From the NCBI GenBank assembly GCA_020628815.1, contig JAHDEN010000033.1, positions 1-45,144 on the forward strand: a stretch of DNA of 45,144 bases, read 5' to 3'. The position numbers were made by a program, and so were the translations under genes. A model generated the notes under the pieces. The model had not been told where the DNA came from, did not search any database, and saw only the letters and a program-made list of their open reading frames with translations. How positions within the stretch are numbered: position 1 is the first letter of the stretch; the number at the start of each line of letters is the position of its first letter. This DNA comes from Chloroflexota bacterium. GTDB lineage: Bacteria > Chloroflexota > Anaerolineae > Promineifilales > Promineifilaceae. Of this stretch, positions 7,660-16,416 are shown one piece after another.

Positions 7660-8856
7660 ATGACAAATAACACCGGTCCAACCCTGAGAACCGTAGTCGG
7701 CAGTGCGATGATTTTTCGTATCCTGCATGACACCGGCATCCAGCTACTTTTTCCATTTTTACCCATCTTTGCAGAAGGGCTAAACGTTACCATTGCCGAA
7801 ATCGGCCTGCTTGCTTCGGTGCGTTCATTGATGGGGCTTTCAACCCCGATATTTGGCTGGGTGGCTGAAAATCGCGGCTATCGGAGCACAATGCGCTACG
7901 GCATTTTGTTCACCGGGATCGGATTAGCCATTTTTGGCGCCAGCCCTAATTTGCTGATTGCGGCCGTGGGGTTGGCCATTATGGGATTGGGTTCAGCCGC
8001 ATTTGTGCCTACCCTGTTTTCGTGGTCCAGCGCTTTACTGCCGTTTGAACAGCGCTCGCGCGGTTTGGGTGCCATCGAGCTGGCCTGGGCTTTGGCTGGG
8101 ATGCTGGGCGTTTCGTTGATCGGTTTTTCGATCGCCCGTTTTGGCTGGCGGCCGCCGATTATCGTGCTGTCGATTTTGCTCGTGCTTGTCTCGTTTGTGA
8201 TCGGGCGGCTACCCGGCCGGGCTGATCGGCAAGAGTCGCAAGAAGCGGCCGAGGTGACATTAAGCTGGCAGGGGCTGCTTAAGTTTTTTGATCTGGGGGC
8301 CAATAAAGTGTCTGCGTGGGCGGTGATTGTCACGGCCGGGCTGGTTGCATTTGCCAATATTCATACCTTTAGCGTTTATGCTCAGTGGCTGGTTGACCTG
8401 CATGATTTGAACGAGATTAGTCTGTCGTGGGTGGCATTTGGGATGGGGTCGGCCGAGTTGGCTTCAAACTTGGTAATCACTTTTTTTGGAGATCAGGTTG
8501 GTAAATTGCGCGGGCTAAAAATCGCTACAATCGGTTCCGCTATCTTTTTTGCTGGGCTATTTTGGCTACAAGCTGGCACGCTTCCTATCTTTTTGGCCGG
8601 TTTGTTTACCGCTCGCTTTTTTATGGAGAATGCGTTTGTGAACAACATTATTTTGGCGAGCGAGCAAACGCCCGATTATCGGACCAAGGCACTGACTATT
8701 TCATCGGCCGTGGGGACAATCGGCTTTTCAATTGCCGCTTGGCTGGGGCCGATTACATATACAAATGTGGGGCCGATTGGGCTTATCGTTCCGTCAGTAA
8801 TCGTCTTTTTGATTATGTGGCTTGTGCTGCAACTATTTGCCAAAGAAAAGGGGTAG
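7660..8856 (+). CDS. MFS transporter
   Basis: This 398-residue membrane protein has twelve predicted hydrophobic helices in two halves and a cytoplasmic loop near residues 185-200 (RLPGRADRQESQEAAE). The short Gly/Arg loop after helix 2 (PIFGWVAENRGYRSTMRYG) resembles the MFS signature loop. It lies 15 bp after agmatine deiminase on the same strand, so it may move a polyamine or related compound, but the substrate cannot be derived from sequence. It converges with the large SARP-Roc protein, with 15 bp between the stop codons. Confidence 0.87.
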   Translation: MTNNTGPTLRTVVGSAMIFRILHDTGIQLLFPFLPIFAEGLNVTIAEIGLLASVRSLMGLSTPIFGWVAENRGYRSTMRYGILFTGIGLAIFGASPNLLIAAVGLAIMGLGSAAFVPTLFSWSSALLPFEQRSRGLGAIELAWALAGMLGVSLIGFSIARFGWRPPIIVLSILLVLVSFVIGRLPGRADRQESQEAAEVTLSWQGLLKFFDLGANKVSAWAVIVTAGLVAFANIHTFSVYAQWLVDLHDLNEISLSWVAFGMGSAELASNLVITFFGDQVGKLRGLKIATIGSAIFFAGLFWLQAGTLPIFLAGLFTARFFMENAFVNNIILASEQTPDYRTKALTISSAVGTIGFSIAAWLGPITYTNVGPIGLIVPSVIVFLIMWLVLQLFAKEKG

Positions 8857-8871
8857 CTCTCTACTGGCACC

Positions 8872-11800
8872 TTAAATCTTGCCCGCATCTCGCAGCTTGT
8901 CGAGCTGATCACGGAACTGTTTTTGCAGATCAGCGATTGACTCATAGTCAGTATAAAAGTGGTCAAGCTTGTCTAGCTTTTCTTGAAAATCCCAAAGCGA
9001 AATTAAATCTTTCCGATGCCTTGGGCTTGTTGAAACTTCTGCTTTTTTGAAATAGGTATAAATAAGGGGTGAGCCGGTTTCTTGAAACACTTGATGTGCC
9101 GAATCAAACTCTTCTTCTGTATATTGCCCCGTTTTGGTTTTGAACAGGCTGACGAAGATGTCGCAGTCCCGTACGGCTTGGTTGTATTCATCTTGCTGCC
9201 GTGTTTTCGACATCGCATCTAAGAAATTTTCCCAGCGGATGATTTCGAGATAGAGCCCCTGTTGGCGTAAGCGATCGTTTTGCTGGCGGAGATAGAGGTC
9301 AAATGCATCGCGATCTTCTCTAAGCTCGGCCGAGGAGGCCAAAAAGATCTTGATTATTTTAACATGAGCACTTGTTTGAGTTGTTGCTTTTGTAATTTGA
9401 CTGAACGTTTCAGTCTCTTTACTTCCTGTAGGAGTTTGACTACGTAAAGCTTGCAATTCGTGCTCTAGGTTGCTTATTCGTGATTTGGGATCTTCAACCC
9501 CGTTTAGCAAAGTTGCAACTGAAATGGGTTTATCTGCCCCATCTGGAAAGTAGGTTTTTTGCCCTACTTGTTCTAGCTTTAGAAGGTGGTTGTAGCTAAC
9601 AAACACTTCTGGATCATTCGGTAGCGGGACATGTTCCTCGTAGGGAAGATGAGGAATTGTCGCATGGATTTTTCTAAACTCTTCACGGATTAGTGCAAGA
9701 AGGACTCGACGTGTTGGTTGTTGTCCTTTAATGCGAATGTCAATTCGTTTGGTATCTCGGTCAGCACGAATATGGGCCCGATTACTTTCGTGCTTGATAA
9801 TTGCACCTGAACGCCAAAATGTTTGATTGGGTATGTGTTCGTGCATGCGGGTAATGAACCTAGTCATTATGCTAGGTTCTAACACACTAGGGTAGAAGTA
9901 ACGAAAGCGAAGTACATTTTCCCAATCACCGGTTTCGGGTTCAACAGGAGACACTAAATCTGGAATCAACCATTTATTGTGCGGAACATCGAAGCACAAC
10001 TCAAATTGCTCCATAATATGTATTATGTACTTATGCATTTTCCGATACTGTGGTTGATGCAAAATGCGATTTAAGTGAAGTTGAGTAAGAACACCTCTTT
10101 CCAAAGCAAGCTTTGTATCATTAAGAATCAGATAGACTCCTTGAGTGACCCAGCGTGGATTAAGTATGTGTGTCTCCTTTAGCTGAATTGTATCGAAGTT
10201 GAGTGCTATCCCTAAATCATGCATTAAGCGAAGCAAAAGCCGTTGATCTTGAGACTCAGTTACTCCTTGTTCATAGCAAATAGCAGCATATCGGTCCCGA
10301 TCTATATAATGTTCAGCCATTTGCTCAAGCGCGACTTTAACTTTAAACCAGCTTAATGAAAATGGAGCGTGAACGTCGTCGAAGGTGTTAATTTCTTTTT
10401 CAATTTTGGCTTTAAGTTCATCTAGACCTTCTCCTGTCGCACATGATGTGTAGTGCCATCCCACAATTAGGTCGGGGTATTTCTCTTCATAGAAACGAGT
10501 ATCAAGTTTTTGAGTATGCTGATCAATTTGGTTAAGGACGATTATAACTGGGGAGTTCCCACCATAATTGCTAACCTTTTGTAGCCAGTAGTCAAGTCTG
10601 TTGGCATCAGCTTCGATGCGGGATTTGAGAATAACGAGGTATAAGCTGCGCTCGGTTAGAAAAAATTGATGCGTTGCATGCATGATTTCCTGACCACCAA
10701 AATCCCATACATTGACACGGATAGGCTGGTTTGGCGTAAACTGATTGGCAATGTGCCATTGTTCAATATTGATCCCGTCTGTTTTTCTTTCATTTGGATC
10801 AAAAGAGCCGTGAACTAAGCGTTTTACAAGAGAAGTTTTACCCACATCCCCTTGTCCTAACAATAATAGTTTTGCTTCATTTATGGGCCTTTTGATCTTT
10901 GTTTGCTGCATAAAATAATAACGTAAGATATCCTGCGGATATGCAGGTTGATTCCCATGATCGTAATCCCTTCGCGTTGCTCCAAGAATTTCGGGTGGTA
11001 TACCTAGATCTGGATTATTGTGTAGATATAGTTGCCTAAGTCCAGCAATATTCTGGATCGATGGCGGCAAGGTTTCCAATTTGTTATTCTCAAGGTTGAG
11101 AACTTCAAGCTTTGTAAATTGGTCAATACTATCAGGTAAGCTTACTAAGTAATTATCATAAAGCTCAAGCCCTTTGAGCTGAGCTAATTGACCAATGTTT
11201 TGGGGTAATTCTGTTAGTTGATTTGTTTTGAGATCGAGAAATCTTAGGTTGTTGATTTTGCTTATTTCAGGCCAAAGCATTGTAAAATCATAATCTGTGA
11301 GCCCCAATTCATTTAAATCTAAAAAATCCTTGTCAAATTGCTTTGCTTGTTCAACTCTTGTGGCTGCTTTTTTATATGCAATGGTTGTAAGTACATCTCT
11401 TTTTCGAGGAAGCACATCCATATCCCCATTTGCAATTTTTTTAGCAAGTTGAATCGTTTTGGTTTCAAGATTTATTCCATATTCAAGTTCGATATCCTGT
11501 TTAAATTCATGCAAGAAGCGTAATGCATCAATTGGTGAGCCATCGAGTGCAGCTGCAATCATTAAATTACGAAGGCCCGATTCATTGTACTGATTAATAC
11601 GGAGTTGATGTAGAGCGATTGTTCGAGCCTGTTGAAAATTTCCTTGAACCAAATAATCGTTGCTCAATTCATTTAAGGCGATTAGGCAGTCTGCACTCAA
11701 CCGCTGCCGTGTCATGACAAGCCATTCATAATAAAGTCCTGAATCGATTTGGAAATCGGGGACTAGCTCTCCTCGGTAAATTTCAGCAGCAATCTCAAAG

Positions 11801-12147
11801 TTTTTTGCTTTTAATGCATTTTGTAAATCAAGTACATCGCAGGCAATCAACGACTCGTTTATTGAAATTGATGATTTCGTCGATTGAATAAGCTCTTTCT
11901 CTTTGGTATCTCTTAAAACTTTACGCAAGTGCATCAAAGTTGCACGGAGGTTAGTTTTTCCTTTTGCAATTGAGCTCGTAGTTGGCCAAAGCAAAGTTGA
12001 CAATTTACTTCTGTCATGATTTTTGTCTGGTTGCAAACATAGGTAAAGTAACAACGCTTGAACGTTTTTTGATTTAAATCTCGTAATTGCTTCTCCATCT
12101 AAAATGACTTCAAATTTTCCGAGGAATTTTAAATTCAAGCGAACCAT
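8872..12147 (-). CDS. SARP/BTAD - LRR - Roc-COR GTPase - TIR-like multidomain protein
   Basis: Domains of this 1091-residue protein in order: a winged-helix DNA-binding domain of SARP/AfsR type (1-95, VRLNLKFLGKFEV...LYLCLQP...LLWP); a BTAD helical repeat domain (100-240); leucine-rich repeats (299-395, LxxLxLxxNxLxxLPxxI spacing); a Roc small-GTPase domain with P-loop GQGDVGKTS 431-439, WDFGGQE 481-487, NQID 539-542 and SCATGEG 568-574; a COR domain (about 595-855, with ILNPRWVTQGVYLIL); and a TIR-like or DUF4062-like domain (931-1091, KIFLASSAELREDRD, then CDIFVSLF and EEEFDSA). All GTPase motifs are intact. It resembles STAND-type signalling or immune switches: repeats sense, GTPase switches, terminal domains act. 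Its DNA is AT-rich and almost free of CGGCCG, unlike its neighbours, suggesting transfer. The transcript may be leaderless. Function is inferred. Confidence 0.9.
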   Translation of the reverse strand: MVRLNLKFLGKFEVILDGEAITRFKSKNVQALLLYLCLQPDKNHDRSKLSTLLWPTTSSIAKGKTNLRATLMHLRKVLRDTKEKELIQSTKSSISINESLIACDVLDLQNALKAKNFEIAAEIYRGELVPDFQIDSGLYYEWLVMTRQRLSADCLIALNELSNDYLVQGNFQQARTIALHQLRINQYNESGLRNLMIAAALDGSPIDALRFLHEFKQDIELEYGINLETKTIQLAKKIANGDMDVLPRKRDVLTTIAYKKAATRVEQAKQFDKDFLDLNELGLTDYDFTMLWPEISKINNLRFLDLKTNQLTELPQNIGQLAQLKGLELYDNYLVSLPDSIDQFTKLEVLNLENNKLETLPPSIQNIAGLRQLYLHNNPDLGIPPEILGATRRDYDHGNQPAYPQDILRYYFMQQTKIKRPINEAKLLLLGQGDVGKTSLVKRLVHGSFDPNERKTDGINIEQWHIANQFTPNQPIRVNVWDFGGQEIMHATHQFFLTERSLYLVILKSRIEADANRLDYWLQKVSNYGGNSPVIIVLNQIDQHTQKLDTRFYEEKYPDLIVGWHYTSCATGEGLDELKAKIEKEINTFDDVHAPFSLSWFKVKVALEQMAEHYIDRDRYAAICYEQGVTESQDQRLLLRLMHDLGIALNFDTIQLKETHILNPRWVTQGVYLILNDTKLALERGVLTQLHLNRILHQPQYRKMHKYIIHIMEQFELCFDVPHNKWLIPDLVSPVEPETGDWENVLRFRYFYPSVLEPSIMTRFITRMHEHIPNQTFWRSGAIIKHESNRAHIRADRDTKRIDIRIKGQQPTRRVLLALIREEFRKIHATIPHLPYEEHVPLPNDPEVFVSYNHLLKLEQVGQKTYFPDGADKPISVATLLNGVEDPKSRISNLEHELQALRSQTPTGSKETETFSQITKATTQTSAHVKIIKIFLASSAELREDRDAFDLYLRQQNDRLRQQGLYLEIIRWENFLDAMSKTRQQDEYNQAVRDCDIFVSLFKTKTGQYTEEEFDSAHQVFQETGSPLIYTYFKKAEVSTSPRHRKDLISLWDFQEKLDKLDHFYTDYESIADLQKQFRDQLDKLRDAGKI

Positions 12148-12153
12148 AAATTG

Positions 12154-12182
12154 ATTATATTTGCTTGTTTAAATCGAAACAA
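12154..12182 (-). promoter_or_regulatory. Candidate promoter giving a leaderless transcript of the SARP-Roc gene
   Basis: Read on the minus strand, TTGTTT (12182-12177), 17 bases, TATAAT (12159-12154). A start seven bases after the -10 falls on the A of the ATG at 12147. No Shine-Dalgarno-like sequence precedes that ATG, which agrees with leaderless translation. Confidence 0.5.
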
Positions 12183-12484
12183 CTGCCCAAACACACTCCA
12201 AACACGGCCCCTCAGTTTTCTAAACTGTACACAAAAAATCGGCTAAGGCCGATTCCATTTAGCTAAAAGTGTGTTTTTGTTGCTGTATTATCGTGCCAAA
12301 AAACGTACTCTCATGTAGCGAGTAAAGCCTGCAAATTTGTACAGTTTGTCGAAAATTAATAAAAGGTGTCGCTTGAAAATAAGAGCCTATGAAGCGAAAG
12401 CCCTAATTACAATTAGAATGATTTATTGAGCGAATGTCCCCAAATTTGGGTTCCGCTCAACAAATCTAAGCATGAGCCGCTAGC
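12183..12484. other. Gene-free spacer between propeller and SARP-Roc genes with inverted repeats
   Basis: No ORF here looks genuine. There is a pair of 10-bp inverted repeats (AAACTGTACA at 12222-12231, TGTACAGTTT at 12338-12347), a small hairpin AATCGGC-TAAG-GCCGATT (12237-12254), and a nested palindrome near 12425-12457 in which TTGAGCG/CGCTCAA bracket CCCAAATTTGGG. The last could end the upstream propeller transcript, though no T-run follows it. The TGTACA repeats are possible regulator sites for the SARP-Roc gene. Confidence 0.4.
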
Positions 12485-14341
12485 CTACCGGACCAGTAAA
12501 GGTAAATAGATGCGCTGATTGAGCACGGCCGGTGGGGTGATGGCGCCACCGCCTGCCGGCCGCCAACTGGCACCTGCGCTCAACCCATCATTTGTTAATT
12601 TGCCCGTCTTGCCCGTTTCAACTTCGAGCCACCATACATCCGCGAAGGTTTTGTCTTCTGAATAGGTGAATAGGTTATAGAGCAAGTATTTGCCATCGGG
12701 AGACCAAACTAAGTTGCCCAGTAGCTCCCCATGATCAACTAGAAGCAAAAATTCCGGCTGCTCGTGCTCTGTCGGCAGCTGCTCTCGATCAAACAATACG
12801 ATCGCGTTTTTGCTTCTTAGCGACCCTTCCCCGTCCCGATAAGTGCCGGGTACTTCGCGTGATATTGCAAAATGGCGATTATCAGGCGCCCAACTAGGGC
12901 TGGAATCTCCATGGAACGGGATATCGTTTGACCAGTTGCGCACCAACAGGGTGGGTGAGTCTTCGTTGTTCTGGTTCAGATCAATCTCGTAAATTCCTGG
13001 GACCAATTCTCCGAAAGCCGTTGTCCCAAACAGAAGCTGATCTTTGTTGTTCCAATCAACCCGAAATCCAGATTCGATTTCCTTATCAATTTCCCCCGTT
13101 GTTGAATCTCGAAATTGGAGCTTGCAGGTTTCATCTGAAAACCCGAAAGTGCCTTGCACCATGAAACAGGTTGTGACAACAATTTGGCTATCATCGGGGG
13201 ACCATTCAATCCCGGTGATGCGGGAGTGGACGTTAGGAAGCTGCAGTTCCGGTGGCAGGCTTGGATCAAGGTTTCCCCCGCCACCAATAGTACGGAAAAT
13301 CTCTTCTACGGTAGACCCATCTGGATTAAACGTACTCAGTGCGGAAATGAGCCCGGACGAATAAATGTTGAGCGGGTTGGAGACGATGCGATCCTCGGCC
13401 GCAATCCGCTGCCCATCGTTTGACCATGTGGGAAAACTGGGGACTGCTAATTGCCCGGGATAAATCGGAACAGCGTCTGAACCGTCTGGATTCATCCTGA
13501 AGATTGAAAAACTGTTATCCCCGACAGGGTTAGGATGGTTTGGGTCGTATTTTGTTAGGATGATCGGCTGATCGTCTATCGCGGCTAAATCGGCCGGTAG
13601 TGGGGATTCTTCAGTGACGATGTTTTCTGTCACCAGCTCGACCGAATCAATGTAATACGCATGTTTCTCCCCCGACTGATAAACCTCATCCTCTAAAAAC
13701 CCACTCATCCCAATAACAATGTAGAGGGTGTCATTTTCAGCCAAGCCACTTCGGAGCTCAGTTAACTCTTCCGCGTCGAGACTGTGTCTAAAGTAATGCC
13801 AGCCACGTTGGTCAAATCTTGTAACTTCAGCCACCGTCATGTCGATGGGTGATGACAAAATCCCTTCAAAAGGATCGGTCATTAGGTAAACCAGCAGCTC
13901 TCCACTGACTTCAAAACTCGAGACATCGTCGAGAAAACTGCCTCGCCGTGTGTACCAGAACGAAAGAGTGAGTGCCTCAACGTCGGCCGGAACAGAAATT
14001 TGCTGGTAAGCGATTTGCCTTGGGAAGAAAAATTCATCGATACAAGGCTCAGTCGTTGGGTTGCCCAAACGCAATGAGTTATTGCCTTGTTGTATGTTGG
14101 TGTCCAAGACTCCGGTTGTCCCTTTTTCAACAACGGCCGAACCGCCACAAATGGTCCAGTTTTCGGCACCATCCTCAAAATTACCGTTTGATACGATATT
14201 GGTTTGACTGTTTTGTTCGGTTGGATGGGCTTCGCTTAGAGTTATGCTAAATAGTAGGCTGAAGAAGGCAAGCAGAGTGATTAAAGCGACCTTTAAGTGA
14301 GCAGAATTCTGAAAAGACCTGCGTGTCTGACCTCGTTCCAT
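12485..14341 (-). CDS. Secreted beta-propeller (PD40/TolB-like) protein with jelly-roll domain
   Basis: The product is an exported protein of 618 residues. I take ATG 14341 as the start because AGGAGG lies six bases upstream; a longer frame adds 22 residues. A signal peptide (ALITLLAFFSLLFSITLSEAHP) is followed by a carbohydrate-binding-like jelly-roll region (NGNFEDGAENWTICGG... LSFWYTRRGSF). Then come PD40/WD40-like propeller blades (IFRMNPDGSDAVPIYPGQLAVPSFPTWSNDGQRIA; EWSPDDSQIVVTT; SSPSWAPDNRHFAI; LVWSPDGKYLLYN). The last residues are RIYLPLLVR, a tail I have seen on many Chloroflexota secreted proteins, perhaps a sorting or anchoring signal. The ligand is unknown. It lies in the same direction as the M42 peptidase, with 133 bp between. 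Confidence 0.85.
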   Translation of the reverse strand: MERGQTRRSFQNSAHLKVALITLLAFFSLLFSITLSEAHPTEQNSQTNIVSNGNFEDGAENWTICGGSAVVEKGTTGVLDTNIQQGNNSLRLGNPTTEPCIDEFFFPRQIAYQQISVPADVEALTLSFWYTRRGSFLDDVSSFEVSGELLVYLMTDPFEGILSSPIDMTVAEVTRFDQRGWHYFRHSLDAEELTELRSGLAENDTLYIVIGMSGFLEDEVYQSGEKHAYYIDSVELVTENIVTEESPLPADLAAIDDQPIILTKYDPNHPNPVGDNSFSIFRMNPDGSDAVPIYPGQLAVPSFPTWSNDGQRIAAEDRIVSNPLNIYSSGLISALSTFNPDGSTVEEIFRTIGGGGNLDPSLPPELQLPNVHSRITGIEWSPDDSQIVVTTCFMVQGTFGFSDETCKLQFRDSTTGEIDKEIESGFRVDWNNKDQLLFGTTAFGELVPGIYEIDLNQNNEDSPTLLVRNWSNDIPFHGDSSPSWAPDNRHFAISREVPGTYRDGEGSLRSKNAIVLFDREQLPTEHEQPEFLLLVDHGELLGNLVWSPDGKYLLYNLFTYSEDKTFADVWWLEVETGKTGKLTNDGLSAGASWRPAGGGAITPPAVLNQRIYLPLLVR

Positions 14342-14474
14342 TGTTTCCTCCTGGTGGTCTAGAACGGTAAATGGGAAGTCGCACCGGCTCAATCCAATTT
14401 TACCCAATTATGGGCCAAACTTAAACTTGATGCAGTGATTTAGAATTTTAAATGGTGAATACTTCTTCTACTTG

Positions 14475-15506
14475 TTAGATGAATTGGATGAGAGTCTTTA
14501 GGACATTGCCAAACACATTGAGGCGTGCAACTTCGTAGCCGTGGCTGTTTTCCCGTACTTGGCCGAAGCACAAAACCCGGTCGGCCAGCCCTGCGTAGTA
14601 AACCAAACTGGCATCGCTGGCAGATGGCAAAACCACCGTCTGCATTTCAGTCCCGGCCGCCAAAGCTGCCTTGCTAACCGCTTGAATCAATCCTTTGTCA
14701 TAGGTTGCCAGCCGATCTTTTGTAACGGTTGCTGGCCGGCCGTCTAGCTTTAGCGGGCTGTTGGGGGTAATCGGTTGCCCATCAACAGCGACAAAGACCT
14801 CCGGCCGTTCGCGCGCACACAGCGCCTTGGCTCCCAAACCGCCAACTTCCTCTTCGGTCGTGAATGCGATGATTGTGGGCCCCTTCGGCCGCTGCCCCGT
14901 TGCCTGAAAATGTTCCAACAGCGACAGCAAAACGGCGCATCCGAGTTTGTCATCAAACGTCCACGCGGCCACTAGCGGATCGGCTGGATCGCCAAAAACC
15001 ATCGGGCCACACCCCTCACGCACAGGGACCAGCGGACTGCCAACCCGAACCCCTTTCTCTGCTAACTGCTCGCGTGAAAAGCCGGTGTTGACTCGCACGC
15101 TTGACCAATCTTGTCCGGCACCGGCACCCGGCGCAGAATGGGTGGATCCCATCGACACAATGCCGTTGATTTTTTCGTGGTCGCCTAGAATCACAACCGG
15201 CCGTTCCCCGATCTTGAACGGAAACAGGCCGCCGTGCCGCTCAACCGAAAGTTTCCCATCCGCTTCGATGCCGGTTACAACCATCCCGATCTCATCCATG
15301 TGGGAGGCGTAGTAGGTGAGGGGTAACGTCGGGTCTGTGCCTTCAAACCGTACCAGCACGTTTCCGGCCGGATCAATTTCTGGCTCAAAGCTGATCTCGC
15401 TAATTTTATTGGCAACCAGGGCAGCAACCTCTTGTTCATAGCCAGAGGGGGAAGGGATTGCAAGTAGGTCAGAGAAATGGTTGAGGACAGTTTCGTTTTC
15501 GATCAT
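14475..15506 (-). CDS. M42-family aminopeptidase/endoglucanase-like metallopeptidase
   Basis: This 343-residue dinuclear metalloenzyme of peptidase family M42 (FrvX/PepA-like) would remove N-terminal residues from peptides in the cytoplasm as a large oligomer. Metal ligands are visible in order: His in YASHMDEIG, Asp in AAWTFDDKLG, the Glu pair in FTTEEEVGGLGA, Asp in VAVDGQP and His in ENSHGYE. The N-terminal LLAIPSPSGYEQEVAALV block is typical. The order and spacing are complete, so it should be active. The amidotransferase follows upstream in the same direction with 75 bp between. Confidence 0.93.
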   Translation of the reverse strand: MIENETVLNHFSDLLAIPSPSGYEQEVAALVANKISEISFEPEIDPAGNVLVRFEGTDPTLPLTYYASHMDEIGMVVTGIEADGKLSVERHGGLFPFKIGERPVVILGDHEKINGIVSMGSTHSAPGAGAGQDWSSVRVNTGFSREQLAEKGVRVGSPLVPVREGCGPMVFGDPADPLVAAWTFDDKLGCAVLLSLLEHFQATGQRPKGPTIIAFTTEEEVGGLGAKALCARERPEVFVAVDGQPITPNSPLKLDGRPATVTKDRLATYDKGLIQAVSKAALAAGTEMQTVVLPSASDASLVYYAGLADRVLCFGQVRENSHGYEVARLNVFGNVLKTLIQFI

Positions 15507-15581
15507 GTGATGGAGAAACGTGCCGGTGGCGCGTTTGAAATGAAAATATTTGTATGTAGGAGATGCCCCAGCGGGCCGTCT

Positions 15582-16301
15582 CTAAGATTGGAAGAATTCC
15601 ACAACCCAGCGGGCTGCATGGACATCGTCGGCCGATTTGCCGTTGCCAACAGTTGTGGATACCTCTTCAAGAAACTCTGACTCAAGCTTGCCGTTGAAAT
15701 AGTCAACCGTATCAACCATCGTCTTTTGGGTGAATTCAGGATGCCCCTGCATGCCTAAAACTTGATCTTCGATGGCGAACATTGCGTTGGGGCAGAATTC
15801 GCTGCCTGCCAAGCGGGTGGCGTTGTTGGGCAGAGTGACAACTTGATCTTGGTGGCAGAAATAGAGATTGCATTCTCCGCTATCGGCCGGAAGCGTGAGC
15901 CAATCTGGGGTTTCATCGGCCGCAATTTCGAACTCGCGCAGCCCCATCCCCCACCCTTTGCCAGACTTTTCAGCATGGCCACCAAGGGCATGGGCCAAAA
16001 TCTGATGGCCAAAGCAGATGCCGACCAGCTTGATACCGGCCGCGTGAGTCGCACGGATAAAGTCACCCAGCTCGGCGATCCAAGCGTCAGAGTCGTATAC
16101 CCCTTTGGGGCTGCCGGTGATCAAATAGCCGTCACATTCGGCCGGTTCGGCCGGAAACTGACCCTCTGTGATCCGGTAATGGGCCAAGTCGATCTTATTC
16201 GGGACCAGGTTTAAAAAGTCACGAAAGTTATCGTATTCCGAGGCGTTGAATTCAACTTCCTCGGCCGGTGTACATGCGTTGAGTAATCCTATTTTCATCA
16301 T
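15582..16301 (-). CDS. Class I glutamine amidotransferase-like protein (GuaA-type domain)
   Basis: This 239-residue free-standing GATase1 domain has the nucleophile elbow GICFGHQILAHALGG and the catalytic HPE in GMQGHPEFT. Stand-alone GMP-synthase-like amidotransferases of this size often release glutamate from gamma-glutamyl compounds or remain uncharacterised. No synthetase domain is fused or adjacent, so it is not guaA itself. The start ATG is followed by a second Met. A repeat-filled 115-bp spacer precedes it. Confidence 0.88.
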   Translation of the reverse strand: MMKIGLLNACTPAEEVEFNASEYDNFRDFLNLVPNKIDLAHYRITEGQFPAEPAECDGYLITGSPKGVYDSDAWIAELGDFIRATHAAGIKLVGICFGHQILAHALGGHAEKSGKGWGMGLREFEIAADETPDWLTLPADSGECNLYFCHQDQVVTLPNNATRLAGSEFCPNAMFAIEDQVLGMQGHPEFTQKTMVDTVDYFNGKLESEFLEEVSTTVGNGKSADDVHAARWVVEFFQS

Positions 16302-16416
16302 TCACTTCGTTCAAGTAATCAGTGATCAGTGTGCTTCGCACCGGTAATCAGTGAGTTTGTCTTTGGGTCAATGTCTCACTGCTGAGAGCTAATTACTGAT
16401 AACTGGCTACTGGTCA
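16302..16416. repeat. Degenerate AATCAGTGA-type intergenic repeat block
   Basis: The spacer contains variants of the word GTAATCAGTGA in direct orientation near 16314 and 16343 and, in inverse orientation, AATTACTGATAACTGG and CTACTGGTCACT near 16391-16416. The left and right halves are loosely complementary and include a short GTGC-TTC-GCAC hairpin. This kind of mosaic is seen in mobile-like intergenic repeats. No gene is present. Confidence 0.5.

Noticed and set aside
12222-12347. AAACTGTACA inverted repeats as ends of a transposable element
   Set aside because: Arms are only 10 bp, contain the self-palindrome TGTACA, and no target duplication or transposase is seen. They are kept only as possible regulator sites.
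15755-16214. Open frames on both strands across the amidotransferase gene
   Set aside because: They mirror the real gene in other frames. Only the minus-strand 239-residue frame has intact GATase motifs.
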